A stretch of DNA of 8,734 nucleotides from Planctomycetia bacterium. GTDB lineage: Bacteria; Planctomycetota; Planctomycetia; Gemmatales; Gemmataceae. Made by a program: the position numbers and the translations under genes. The DNA lies in the NCBI GenBank assembly GCA_022616395.1, contig JAKEEV010000544.1, positions 1-8,734 on the forward strand, given 5' to 3'. Of this stretch, positions 1-6,695 are shown piece by piece; position 1 is the stretch's first letter; every line of letters begins with the position of its first letter. The notes below the pieces were generated by a model. It made no database searches. It was not told the origin of the DNA and saw only the letters and a program-made list of their open reading frames with translations.

Positions 1-2
1 AC

Positions 3-95
3 TGGCTTTCTGCCAAGTGGCAGATCGTTCGCAACGCCGTTCGAGCCTATCGCACGCAACCCCACTACCGCCTCCACGCATACCCGACTGCGTAA
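3..95 (+). CDS. Possible C-terminal end of an upstream gene (partial)
   Basis: One forward frame is open from the window edge to a TAA at 93-95 and would encode 30 residues ending in RLHAYPTA. The peptide is rich in aromatic and basic residues (W, Y, R, H). I recognise no family. At this length an open frame is not significant in GC-rich DNA, and another forward frame also stays open as far as about position 153. If real, it is the tail of a gene entering from the left on the same strand as the PpiC-like gene, ending about 200 nt before it. Confidence 0.25.
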   Translation, partial: WLSAKWQIVRNAVRAYRTQPHYRLHAYPTA

Positions 96-139
96 CTCCT
101 AGTGTTCGACTCACATCGAGCATTTTGTCTCAAGTTCCC

Positions 140-167
140 TTGCAGCATCTGTGATGGATGCTATACC
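140..167 (+). promoter_or_regulatory. Weak sigma70-like promoter candidate for the PpiC-like gene
   Basis: TTGCAG at 140-145 and TATACC at 162-167 are separated by 16 nt and resemble -35 and -10 boxes (3/6 and 4/6 matches). They lie about 125 nt before the start codon at 294, with the palindromic element between, so that element would be in the 5' leader of the transcript. Planctomycete promoters are poorly defined by such matches, so this is only a candidate. Confidence 0.2.
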
Positions 168-200
168 CCTGCCACGCAATCAGAACAGGCGGAATGAACT

Positions 201-265
201 CAAGTAGGACGGCCTTTCCAGGCCGTCTGTCTTTGCGAGACGGGCGAGAAAGCCCGTCCTACTTG
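201..265. repeat. Cloverleaf-forming palindromic element (GTAGGAC family)
   Basis: The ends form a 12-bp perfect inverted repeat: 201-212 (CAAGTAGGACGG) pairs with 254-265. Inside are two perfect hairpins, 209-215 with 220-226 (loop TTCC) and 239-245 with 252-258 (loop GAGAAA). With both inner hairpins formed, 201-207 still pairs with 259-265, giving a three-way junction. A related left half (GTAGGAC, hairpin, CTGTCTTT) occurs at 3206-3235, so this is a repeat family and not a one-off operator. Size and structure are like REP/MITE-type non-autonomous elements. It ends 28 nt before the start codon at 294, so as RNA it would fold in the leader just before the ribosome site. Confidence 0.75.
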
Positions 266-293
266 TTCTGCCGCTATTCGCGGAGGGAACCGG

Positions 294-1403
294 ATGACGC
301 TTTCAAACAGCGGCCTTCGCCAGTTCGCGCGAGGGCTGGCTCTGGCCGGTGTGGCCGGCATTGGGTATGTGTTCGGGATTACCAGCGACCGGCTTTCGGC
401 ACAGCCAACGCAGCCTGCGAAACTCCCGATGACAGTGCTTCCGCAACCGGTCGCGCGACCTCAACCGCAGCCGGCAACACAACCTCAACCAGCCGCCGAT
501 CGACGAACCGTTGCCTACATCTACGGAGGCGTGTCGGTCACGCGCGAGGAACTCGGCGACTTCCTCATCGCACGCGGAGGATACGAGAAGCTCGAATTGC
601 TCGTGAACAAGAAGATCATCGAGGTCGAAGCCGCCCGGCGCAACATCACCGTCACACCAATTGAAGTGAGGGCCGGACTGGAAGAGGACGTTCGCGGACT
701 GCGCATCAAGAAGGAAGATTTCGTCAAGCATATCCTTCCGCGATACGGCAAGACGCTCTACGAGTGGACCGAAGACGTCATCAAGCCGCGACTGCTTCTG
801 ACCAAGATGTGTCAGGATCGCGTGAAGGTGACCGAAGAGGACTTGAAGAAGGCGTTCGAGAACCGCTACGGCGAACGCAGACAGGCGAAGATCATCTGCT
901 GGAGCGCGGAGGATTTCCGAGCCGCTCAGTCGCAATGGGCGGAGGCCAGCAAGGGAGATGTGGAGTTCGACAGCATTGCCCGGACGCAGGCCGATAAGAC
1001 CCTCGCCGCCGCGTGCGGACTGGTCAAGCCCGTTGGTCGGCACTCCGACAACCCGGATTCTCCCGTCGAGAAGACGCTGTTCAACCTGAAGGTTGGCGAA
1101 CTCAGCCAGATCTTCAAGGTCGAAGCGGGGTTCATGTGTATCAAGTGCGTGGCGATCATCCCGCCCGACCCGAACGCCAAGCTCGACGACGTGATGAAAA
1201 AGGCTCTGTACAAGGAAGTTTACGAGAAGCGGTTGCCTCAGGAGATTGCAAAGTTCTTCAACGAACTGAAGACAGTCGCCAAGCCGAATATCTTCCTCAA
1301 AGGCCCGCCAACCGCCGCGGAGTTCGAGGAGGGCGTGAAGAACATCGTCAACCAAGTTGGCGCTCCCACGCCGCCTCTGCCAGCGCCAGCGCCGAAGCCG
1401 TAG
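294..1403 (+). CDS. Exported PpiC/SurA-like (parvulin-type) protein, divergent
   Basis: This 369-residue protein has a basic N-terminus and a hydrophobic stretch at about 12-29, with a likely signal peptidase site near 36 (LSA|Q) or a retained membrane anchor. A Pro/Gln-rich linker follows (about 37-68), then a helical SurA-N-like region (about 80-190), a parvulin-like domain (about 195-290) and a Pro/Ala-rich tail (357-369). Parvulin features are the KIICWSAED strand, FDSIAR, EKTLFNLKVGELSQIF and the closing GFMCIKC strand. Family members help fold exported proteins by prolyl isomerisation. Here both usual active-site histidines appear replaced (Lys199 in the first strand, Met281 in the GFM segment), so a chaperone role without catalysis is plausible. 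The ATG at 294 follows GGAGG (282-286) by 7 nt. The gene stands alone and converges on the S51 gene. The fold call is fairly secure; enzymatic activity is not. Confidence 0.8.
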   Translation: MTLSNSGLRQFARGLALAGVAGIGYVFGITSDRLSAQPTQPAKLPMTVLPQPVARPQPQPATQPQPAADRRTVAYIYGGVSVTREELGDFLIARGGYEKLELLVNKKIIEVEAARRNITVTPIEVRAGLEEDVRGLRIKKEDFVKHILPRYGKTLYEWTEDVIKPRLLLTKMCQDRVKVTEEDLKKAFENRYGERRQAKIICWSAEDFRAAQSQWAEASKGDVEFDSIARTQADKTLAAACGLVKPVGRHSDNPDSPVEKTLFNLKVGELSQIFKVEAGFMCIKCVAIIPPDPNAKLDDVMKKALYKEVYEKRLPQEIAKFFNELKTVAKPNIFLKGPPTAAEFEEGVKNIVNQVGAPTPPLPAPAPKP

Positions 1404-1411
1404 GCAGAAGA

Positions 1412-1560
1412 CAGTAATCAGTGAACAGTTATCAGTTATCAGTTATCAGGTCGGACGAGGCTCCTTGCCGTTCGACTTGATGACTGATGACTCGATCACC
1501 GATGACTGATTACTGATGACTGTTCACTGTTCACTGTTCACTGAATACTGTTCACTGAAT
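1412..1560. repeat. Two-armed heptanucleotide repeat array
   Basis: The left arm, 1413-1447, is five heptamers of the form AGTNNNC (AGTAATC, AGTGAAC, then AGTTATC three times). The right arm, 1479-1556, is eleven heptamers of the reverse-complement form GNNNACT (GATGACT, GATTACT, GTTCACT, GAATACT), interrupted once by 8 nt at 1493-1500. About 30 nt of unique sequence (1449-1478) separates the arms. Segments pair exactly between arms: 1412-1421 with 1506-1515, and 1419-1429 with 1519-1529. The array fills the gap between two convergent genes and supplies the last two codons and the TGA stop of the S51 gene. It resembles the short tandem heptamer repeats known from cyanobacteria and seen in planctomycetes. 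A role in transcript-end formation is possible, but there is no U-tract. Confidence 0.85.
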
Positions 1561-3126
1561 CTTCTTCCTCTCCTTCAGGTCGTACTTTTCGCCCGCGAGC
1601 ACTTCCTCGTAATCCTTCTCGCCATCGGGCTTCTTCTTCGTGTCGTAGAATCCGACCTTGCTCTTGCCCATCACTTCAGCGGTGCTGCCGGTGACGATGA
1701 GCGCGGTCCCCTCGTCGATGCCGATGCCCAGATACTGCGGGTACTGCTTCATGAGTTTGCTCATGTCGCCTGTGCGCTTGCGGGCGAAGAAGTGTTGGTC
1801 GATCGCGCAGCCGGGAAGGAAGCCGAATCCGCGTTCGTACCCTTCGGCCACGATCTCCCGATTGCCCAACGGGTGCCCACGCGGCATGTATTCGCCCTGA
1901 ATGCTCGCGCCCGCGGAGCTACCGCCGATCACTCCTCCGCGCGCCAGCACATCACGAAAGCGTTTCTCCGTCAGAGTGCCTTCGTAAGCATCAACGAATC
2001 GCCATTGCCGACCGCCCCCAAACCACACTCCCTTCGCCTTGAGCAACACGTCTGAGAATTTCGGGTCGTCGGCCAGGTTGCGGTCGCGTGTGTGAAGAGC
2101 AACGACGTTCTTCGCTCCGTACTTCTTCAGTAGCCGCTCCTCAACGCTCTCCTTCGCAAGCGGGTCTTGCATCGCCGTGGGGATCACGACGATTGTTGAA
2201 TCCTCGCCACCCGCGAGTTCAATGAACTTCTTCCAGATGTCTGGACTCGCTCCTCCACCACCAACGATGACCAGCGAGCCTTTCTTCACGACCGGCTCGG
2301 GCGGTTTCGCGGGCGGGAACGGCTCCTTTGCGCCGCGATTGGCCGCGGCGCGGCGCAGTTGAACGATGTCGAGGATGTTCCCGGCCTTGAGCGTTGCCGA
2401 TTCCGCGGGCCAGCCTGCTCCCTTCGCCAGAACGCCGGTGATCGGTTGCTCACCTATCACGCGCAGCCTGCGTCCTTGAAAAATGATCCCCGCGTCGTTG
2501 GGAATTTGCAGCCCGACGTGAGTCGGGTTGTCCGCGATCATTCTCTCCACGCGCTCATCCTGATCGAGGATGAACCCCGGCAGCACTCCGAAGCCCACAA
2601 CCGGCTTCTCTGCACCACCCGCAAGGACGAGACTGCCCATCACGTTGGCCCCGCGCCCTGCTCCGCCGATCACTCCTCCGCGAGCGTGCAACTTCTTCAA
2701 TTCCTTCTCGAAGAGCGTTCCGCGATACGCATTGATCAGCCGATCGGAGTGGCCCTGCGTGAACCACACGCCGGTAGCATCCGCGAGCGGCTTGACGAAG
2801 TCCGGGTCGTTCGCTTTCTTCGGGTCGCGTGTGTGCAGAATCACCACGGAAGTCGGTTTGAATTCCTCCCAATGCTTCACCAGCGGCCCGGTTGTCTTCG
2901 GATCGTCCGCCGTGGCAATCGCGGTGGGTATGACGATGATCTTCGCCTTTTCCTTGCCGGCCAGGTCGAAGAATGCCTTGCTCACGTCCTTCGGGATCGT
3001 CTTCCCGCCCGTGAACACAAGCGCACCAGGCAACCCACGCGGATCGAGCGCTGGCGGTTCCGCGGCGTTCAGTTTCGGAGCGCAAAGCGCGAGCACAAAG
3101 AGGAGAGCGAGGCGAGAAGGCGACAT
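1552..3126 (-). CDS. Exported double-domain peptidase S51 / cyanophycinase-like protein
   Basis: The protein is 524 residues with a signal peptide at about 1-21 (basic start, hydrophobic LALLFVLALC, cleavage near LNA|A). It contains two homologous S51 domains, about 33-255 and 283-500, joined by a Pro/Lys-rich linker. Shared motifs include IVIPTA, HTRD, GVWF and LxARGGVIGG. Domain 2 keeps the cyanophycinase-type active site: GGSSAGA with Ser404, DQHF with Gln444/His445, and IGIDEGTA with Glu472. Domain 1 has GGAGRGA (Gly157 in the Ser position), DQD (Asp190 for His) and IPND (Asn210 for Glu), so it should be inactive. S51 serine hydrolases cut beta-aspartyl dipeptides, cyanophycin or related isopeptides; the substrate here is unknown. 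The ATG at 3126 is preceded by AGGAG. A longer frame to a TTG at 3423 exists but its extra 99 codons are repeat DNA and overlap the LRR gene. Confidence 0.88.
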   Translation of the reverse strand: MSPSRLALLFVLALCAPKLNAAEPPALDPRGLPGALVFTGGKTIPKDVSKAFFDLAGKEKAKIIVIPTAIATADDPKTTGPLVKHWEEFKPTSVVILHTRDPKKANDPDFVKPLADATGVWFTQGHSDRLINAYRGTLFEKELKKLHARGGVIGGAGRGANVMGSLVLAGGAEKPVVGFGVLPGFILDQDERVERMIADNPTHVGLQIPNDAGIIFQGRRLRVIGEQPITGVLAKGAGWPAESATLKAGNILDIVQLRRAAANRGAKEPFPPAKPPEPVVKKGSLVIVGGGGASPDIWKKFIELAGGEDSTIVVIPTAMQDPLAKESVEERLLKKYGAKNVVALHTRDRNLADDPKFSDVLLKAKGVWFGGGRQWRFVDAYEGTLTEKRFRDVLARGGVIGGSSAGASIQGEYMPRGHPLGNREIVAEGYERGFGFLPGCAIDQHFFARKRTGDMSKLMKQYPQYLGIGIDEGTALIVTGSTAEVMGKSKVGFYDTKKKPDGEKDYEEVLAGEKYDLKERKKIQ

Positions 3127-3131
3127 GAGTG

Positions 3132-3136
3132 CTCCT
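3132..3136 (-). promoter_or_regulatory. Ribosome binding site that fixes the S51 start
   Basis: On the minus strand AGGAG stands 5 nt before the ATG at 3126. The signal peptide begins directly at this ATG, so the site and the protein agree and exclude the longer in-frame start at 3423. Confidence 0.75.
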
Positions 3137-3205
3137 GAAGTTTGGTAGTTCGATACTCTTCTACCCTCAAAGGCGAGACCCGTGGCCGGAACGCGACAGG
3201 GTTTT

Positions 3206-3235
3206 GTAGGACAGGCTTCCAGCCTGACTGTCTTT
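3206..3235 (+). repeat. Truncated copy of the GTAGGAC palindromic element
   Basis: GTAGGACAGGCTTCCAGCCT begins this segment, which contains a 6-bp hairpin (3212-3217 with 3221-3226, loop TCC) and ends in CTGTCTTT. Order, hairpin position and flanking words match the left half of the element at 201-265, while the stem bases differ in a compensated way (GGCC to AGGCT). The right half is missing: the 24-nt repeat array starts immediately after it, at 3236. Confidence 0.65.
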
Positions 3236-3376
3236 ATCGGAGCCGGAAGCGTCAGCGACGGTCTTGCGTGTTCCGTCGCTGACGCTTCCGGCTCCGATTT
3301 TCTGGTCTTGCGTGTTCCGTCGCTGACGCTTCCGGCTCCGATTTTCTGTGTACCGTCGCTGACGCTTCCGGCTCCG
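3236..3376. repeat. Four copies of a 24-nt dispersed repeat with a 26-bp hairpin
   Basis: The 24-nt unit (ends CCGTCGCTGACG...GGCTCCG) occurs forward at 3273-3296, 3317-3340 and 3353-3376 and inverted at 3238-3261, all identical. The inverted and first forward copies form a perfect 26-bp stem (3236-3261 with 3273-3298) around an 11-nt loop. Two copies sit in a 44-nt exact direct repeat (3260-3303 and 3304-3347), which implies local duplication. The array ends 6 nt after the last unit at the stop codon of the third LRR gene. On the minus strand the hairpin lies after the LRR operon and before the S51 gene, but no U-tract follows it, so it is a possible mRNA 3'-end stabiliser or attenuator and not a classical terminator. 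Confidence 0.88.
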
Positions 3377-3382
3377 ATTCTC

Positions 3383-4999
3383 TTACAAGAACACGCCGGG
3401 TCGTCGGCGCAGTTTGCGGGCAATCGCGTTGTCGATCTCGTTTAGTTGAAGCGAACACGACGCCAGACACGGGAGCACGGAACGATCCGCGAGTCGCTCC
3501 GGGCCGGTTGCGAGCTTGTTGTCGCGCAGGTCCAGTTCAATCAGGTTCCGCAGCGTGGGGGAAGCGATCAGAGCCGCGACCGCGGAGTCTGACAGTTTAC
3601 AGTATCGCAGCCCCAAGCGAGTGAGAGAACTGAAGCGCGGATCGGTGAGCAGTCGAACTGCGCGTGCGCCAACGGGTCGTTCAGAGAGATCGAGGTGCCT
3701 CAAGTCGGGCATGTCGAGTTTCGCGAGAAACTTCTCGAAGTGCCCCGGAGTCAGTCCGCGATTGTCGTATCTTGAGCGTCCCTCCAGTCGGAGGGATCGC
3801 AGTCCGCGAAGTGCTGGGTTTGCGGTAATCGCGGCCAGAGTGGGCGGGCCGAAGGGATTATGCGCGAGAGACAAATGCTTCAGTTCGGTGAACTTCCGGC
3901 AGGAAGCAATTGCTTTCACCTCGCTCGCGTTGAGCATGTTGTAAGAGAGGTCGAGCATTCGCAGTGAGCCGGCCCACGGGGCTGTTGTGAGCGCAGAGAT
4001 AGACCCACGAGAGCCGATCGCGCACCCCGTCAGATCGAGTGCCCGCAAGGTGAACCCGTTCGCCGACGCCAGCGCGGTCAACCGTCCCTCGCTCATGTTC
4101 CCCCAACTCAAATTCAGCCGGGTGAGCGCGGGAAACGAGCGCGATCGGGCGAAGGTCTGCCAGATGGATTCCGGGAACTGATTGCGTCCAAGTTCGAGCG
4201 TATGCAAGTTCGGGAACGCGGGGAGCCGACAGAGTTCCTGGAATGTCTCGTCCAGCAAAGTGTTCGCAAGTGTCAATTCGCGTAGATTGCGGAACCAATC
4301 GGTGGAAGCCAGCGCACGCAACCCTGCTGGCGTGATCTCCGGGCAGTTGAGATAGAACCATTCGAGTTCTCCCCACGGAGCCGACGCCAGAGCTTCGCAC
4401 CCCGCATCAGAGAGAGAAACACCCAGAGACAATCCGCGCAGGTTCTTCAAATGAGAGCAGTTCGCCAGCAGCCGAACTACTTCATCTGGTTCATTGGTGA
4501 AGGCATGAATACTGAGCTGGGAGAGTCGCTCAAGCACCGGTTGCTTCACGAGCGTGGCGAGTTGAGTCACGCTGATCCCATTCACTCCCAACCAGCGAGT
4601 CGGAAGCACGTCGAATGCTTTCTCCAGCGCTGACGCCAGCGCCCGCATCGCTCTGGTCCCTGGCCGGTGGTAACCTTCAAACGTCATGAAGCGAGGAAAC
4701 CCGCGAAGTGTCCGCTTCCACCATTCCGATCCACCCGCGAGCGACAACCCGCCAGCCAGTGTGAGTTCCGGTCCCGGAACGTGCGTTGAAAGCCACAACC
4801 GCAGTTCTTCTTCGCGGTCGAGAAGCGCGGGGTAGTCCGGGTCATCCGGTGTGGTTGTCGCAAGCCGACACTCCACGCGAATAAACTCCGCTTCCTCCGA
4901 TCGGCCGTTCTCCTGGAGCCAGTCGGCATAAATCAACCGCGGAGTGTCGTCCTCCGGATGGCGAATGATCGCGCGCAACAGCGCATCGGCGTCGGTCAC
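3383..4999 (-). CDS. Repeat-companion domain (TIGR02996) + LRR protein, third of three
   Basis: This is a 538-residue protein without a signal peptide, probably cytoplasmic. Residues 1-48 are the repeat-companion domain (DTPRLIYADWL, then AEFIRVECRLA), known mainly from Gemmata-type planctomycetes, where it precedes LRR or other repeats; its function is unknown. Leucine-rich repeats of the ribonuclease-inhibitor type run from about 155 to 525. Clear units are LRHLDLSERPVG (433), LTRLGLRYCKLS (459), LIELDLRDNKL (486) and LASCSLQLNEI (512). It ends in a basic RRRPGVFL tail shared in form with the second paralogue (RKRPGILT). The start is a GTG with GAGG 7 nt upstream, 13 nt after the second paralogue's stop, so the two are almost certainly co-transcribed. 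A protein-binding scaffold role follows from the fold only; no partner or catalytic domain is visible. Confidence 0.85.
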   Translation of the reverse strand: MTDADALLRAIIRHPEDDTPRLIYADWLQENGRSEEAEFIRVECRLATTTPDDPDYPALLDREEELRLWLSTHVPGPELTLAGGLSLAGGSEWWKRTLRGFPRFMTFEGYHRPGTRAMRALASALEKAFDVLPTRWLGVNGISVTQLATLVKQPVLERLSQLSIHAFTNEPDEVVRLLANCSHLKNLRGLSLGVSLSDAGCEALASAPWGELEWFYLNCPEITPAGLRALASTDWFRNLRELTLANTLLDETFQELCRLPAFPNLHTLELGRNQFPESIWQTFARSRSFPALTRLNLSWGNMSEGRLTALASANGFTLRALDLTGCAIGSRGSISALTTAPWAGSLRMLDLSYNMLNASEVKAIASCRKFTELKHLSLAHNPFGPPTLAAITANPALRGLRSLRLEGRSRYDNRGLTPGHFEKFLAKLDMPDLRHLDLSERPVGARAVRLLTDPRFSSLTRLGLRYCKLSDSAVAALIASPTLRNLIELDLRDNKLATGPERLADRSVLPCLASCSLQLNEIDNAIARKLRRRPGVFL

Positions 5000-5006
5000 A
5001 GCGCGG

Positions 5007-5010
5007 CCTC
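5007..5010 (-). promoter_or_regulatory. Ribosome binding site for the GTG start of the third LRR gene
   Basis: GAGG on the minus strand lies 7 nt before the GTG at 4999, just after the upstream gene's TGA at 5013-5015. No ATG competes nearby, and the GTG start gives an N-terminus (MTDADALLRAII) that aligns without offset with both paralogues. Confidence 0.65.
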
Positions 5011-5012
5011 GA

Positions 5013-6668
5013 TCAGGTTAAGATGCCCGGGCGTTTGCGGAGGCGGCCCAGCGTCCACTTCGACAGGCGGTTGCGGTAGAGATTACATTCGGCCAGTCGC
5101 GGAAGCACTGTCGCATTACCCAGCCCCGATACGCCATTGCCCACCCTGTTTGCGCTCAGATCAAGAAAGACAAGATTGCTCATCGAGGGGGAGTCCACAA
5201 TTGCCTGCGCGCCCTTCTGGCCGATTCCGCACTCCTCGAGGCTCAGGCGAGTCAGATTGGCGAACGAGGCACCCTCCGCGATGGCTTTCGCGCCGCGAAT
5301 GCCGACGGGCAGCCGGTCGAGTTCCAGGTGGCGCAGCTCCGGCATCTCCAGCGCGGAGAGGAAGTTCTGGACGGCCCGCGCGTCGATCGGCACCTTGGAG
5401 TTGTAAGCGTTGGTCAGGTTCAGTCGTCGTAATCCGCGCAAATGCGGACTGCGTGCGATTGCGGCGAGGCCATTTGCGCCAACCGAATTGGAAGACAGGT
5501 TCAGGTGTTTGAGTCCGGCGAGTTTTTTGGAAGCGGCCAGTGCCTGAATTCCCCCGGATGTGATCTCGCAGTCGATCAACTCCAGTACCTGAAGAGTTTC
5601 GGCGAACGCAGCATCCGCCAGCGCTTCGACTCCGGCTTTCTGCACGCGAATGCTTTCCAGGCGCAGATGTCGAAGCGGCCACTCTGCGCGCGAGAGTATC
5701 TCGATCATTTCAGAAGACAGCCGCATGTGAGCCAGATGCAAGCGGGCCAGTTGCGGGAACGAGTGGGTCGCGGAGAGCTTGCGAATCGCTGACTGCGAGG
5801 GCGTGATCGATCCGCGCACCGAGAGCCAAACCAGCCTGGACATCAGCGGAAGTTCCGCCACCGACTTCATGGTGTCGTTGCCAATCAGCCACAGTTGCAG
5901 CGAACGAAGGTTGCGGAACCACCGCGCCGACGTGAGCGGTTTAATGCCGACTCGCGAGGGAGAGTCCATCACCAGAGTCTCCAGCGAACCGAGGTTGGTC
6001 GCCTTTGCCATGAGTTTCAGCGCCTCATCCTCGAGCGGAAAGTCGATGGAGAGCAGTCGCAAGCCGGTCAGGTGTTTGGAAGAAGTGATTCCGCGAATCG
6101 CCACGACATCCTCGTCATCGTTCAAGTAGTCCAGATAGAGTCCTCGCAAACCGGCCACAACCGGCCGCTTCATCAAGCCCGCGATTTCTTCCCCCAGAGC
6201 CTCTTCGAGCCGCAAGGTGCGGATGGTGCAGTTGGCGAATGCCTCTTCCAGTGCCGTGGCGATTGTCTCAATATTCTCCTCCGTATCATCCTCGTAGTCC
6301 TCGAAATCGGCTTCCTCGGGGAATCCGCGGCGGACTTTCGGCCACTCGTCATCATCGTCGTAGTAGAACCAGTAGAGATTGTCTGGCAGGCCCGATACTT
6401 CCTCCACGCTCTCCTTGTCGTGGATTTTCATCCAGAGGGCCAGATCGCGTTCACGTTCCAACAACTCCGGGTAGTCAGGAGCATCGTAAGGATGTTGAGC
6501 GAGCCGACACTGCACGCGAATGAACTCCGCGCGCGCGGAAGGCCCGGCCGCGGGTGAGGGAGTCTTGTCCGGCGCGTGCTCGTCGAGCCAGTCGGCGAAG
6601 ATCAGCCGGGGAGTATCATCGTCCGGGTGAGTGTAGATCGCTTTCAGCAGCGCGGCCTTGTCGCTCAT
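5013..6668 (-). CDS. Repeat-companion domain (TIGR02996) + LRR protein, second of three
   Basis: This is a 551-residue protein with no signal peptide or membrane segment. The repeat-companion domain spans about 1-56 and is split by an extra Pro/Ala-rich stretch (about 32-46, APDKTPSPAAGPSAR) between the ADWLDEH and AEFIRVQCRLA halves, absent from both neighbours. A strongly acidic, aromatic-containing segment follows (about 98-132, including YYDDDDEWP and FEDYEDDTEEN), also specific to this copy. LRR units run from about 150 to 540, clearest at 445 (LRHLELDRLPVG), 472 (LTRLSLEECGIG), 499 (LVFLDLSANRVG) and 525 (LAECNLYRNRL). The ATG at 6668 has GGAG (6677-6680) 8 nt upstream and lies 27 nt after the first paralogue's stop. 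Its C-terminal half looks closer to the third than to the first paralogue. Function unknown; an interaction scaffold is the safest reading. Confidence 0.85.
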   Translation of the reverse strand: MSDKAALLKAIYTHPDDDTPRLIFADWLDEHAPDKTPSPAAGPSARAEFIRVQCRLAQHPYDAPDYPELLERERDLALWMKIHDKESVEEVSGLPDNLYWFYYDDDDEWPKVRRGFPEEADFEDYEDDTEENIETIATALEEAFANCTIRTLRLEEALGEEIAGLMKRPVVAGLRGLYLDYLNDDEDVVAIRGITSSKHLTGLRLLSIDFPLEDEALKLMAKATNLGSLETLVMDSPSRVGIKPLTSARWFRNLRSLQLWLIGNDTMKSVAELPLMSRLVWLSVRGSITPSQSAIRKLSATHSFPQLARLHLAHMRLSSEMIEILSRAEWPLRHLRLESIRVQKAGVEALADAAFAETLQVLELIDCEITSGGIQALAASKKLAGLKHLNLSSNSVGANGLAAIARSPHLRGLRRLNLTNAYNSKVPIDARAVQNFLSALEMPELRHLELDRLPVGIRGAKAIAEGASFANLTRLSLEECGIGQKGAQAIVDSPSMSNLVFLDLSANRVGNGVSGLGNATVLPRLAECNLYRNRLSKWTLGRLRKRPGILT

Positions 6669-6695
6669 TGTGGTGGCTCCGGGAGTGCGAAACGC

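Noticed and set aside
158..664. 168-codon forward frame over the palindromic element and the start of the PpiC-like gene
   Set aside because: Its product is a low-complexity Arg/Thr/Ser-rich string, it overlaps a well-supported gene in another frame, and it crosses a non-coding repeat.
303..1355. 350-codon open frame antisense to the PpiC-like gene
   Set aside because: It mirrors nearly the whole real gene in a GC-rich genome, has no recognisable motifs, and the sense strand has a signal peptide, a domain match and a good ribosome site.
1412..1560. CRISPR array
   Set aside because: The units are contiguous 7-mers without spacers, in two orientations, with no cas genes nearby.
3236..3298. 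Classical intrinsic terminator for the LRR operon
   Set aside because: The 26-bp hairpin is very strong, but the sequence after it on the minus strand is not T-rich and the unit is a multi-copy repeat, so it is listed as a repeat only.
3236..3376. CRISPR array from the 24-nt units
   Set aside because: One unit is inverted, and the intervals (11, 20 and 12 nt) are short, unequal and partly duplicated, which does not fit spacers.
3127..3423. 99-codon N-terminal extension of the S51 protein from a TTG at 3423
   Set aside because: The extension is mostly translated repeat DNA (GAGSVSDG and SEPEASAT peptides), overlaps the end of the third LRR gene, and lies before a clear signal peptide with its own AGGAG site.
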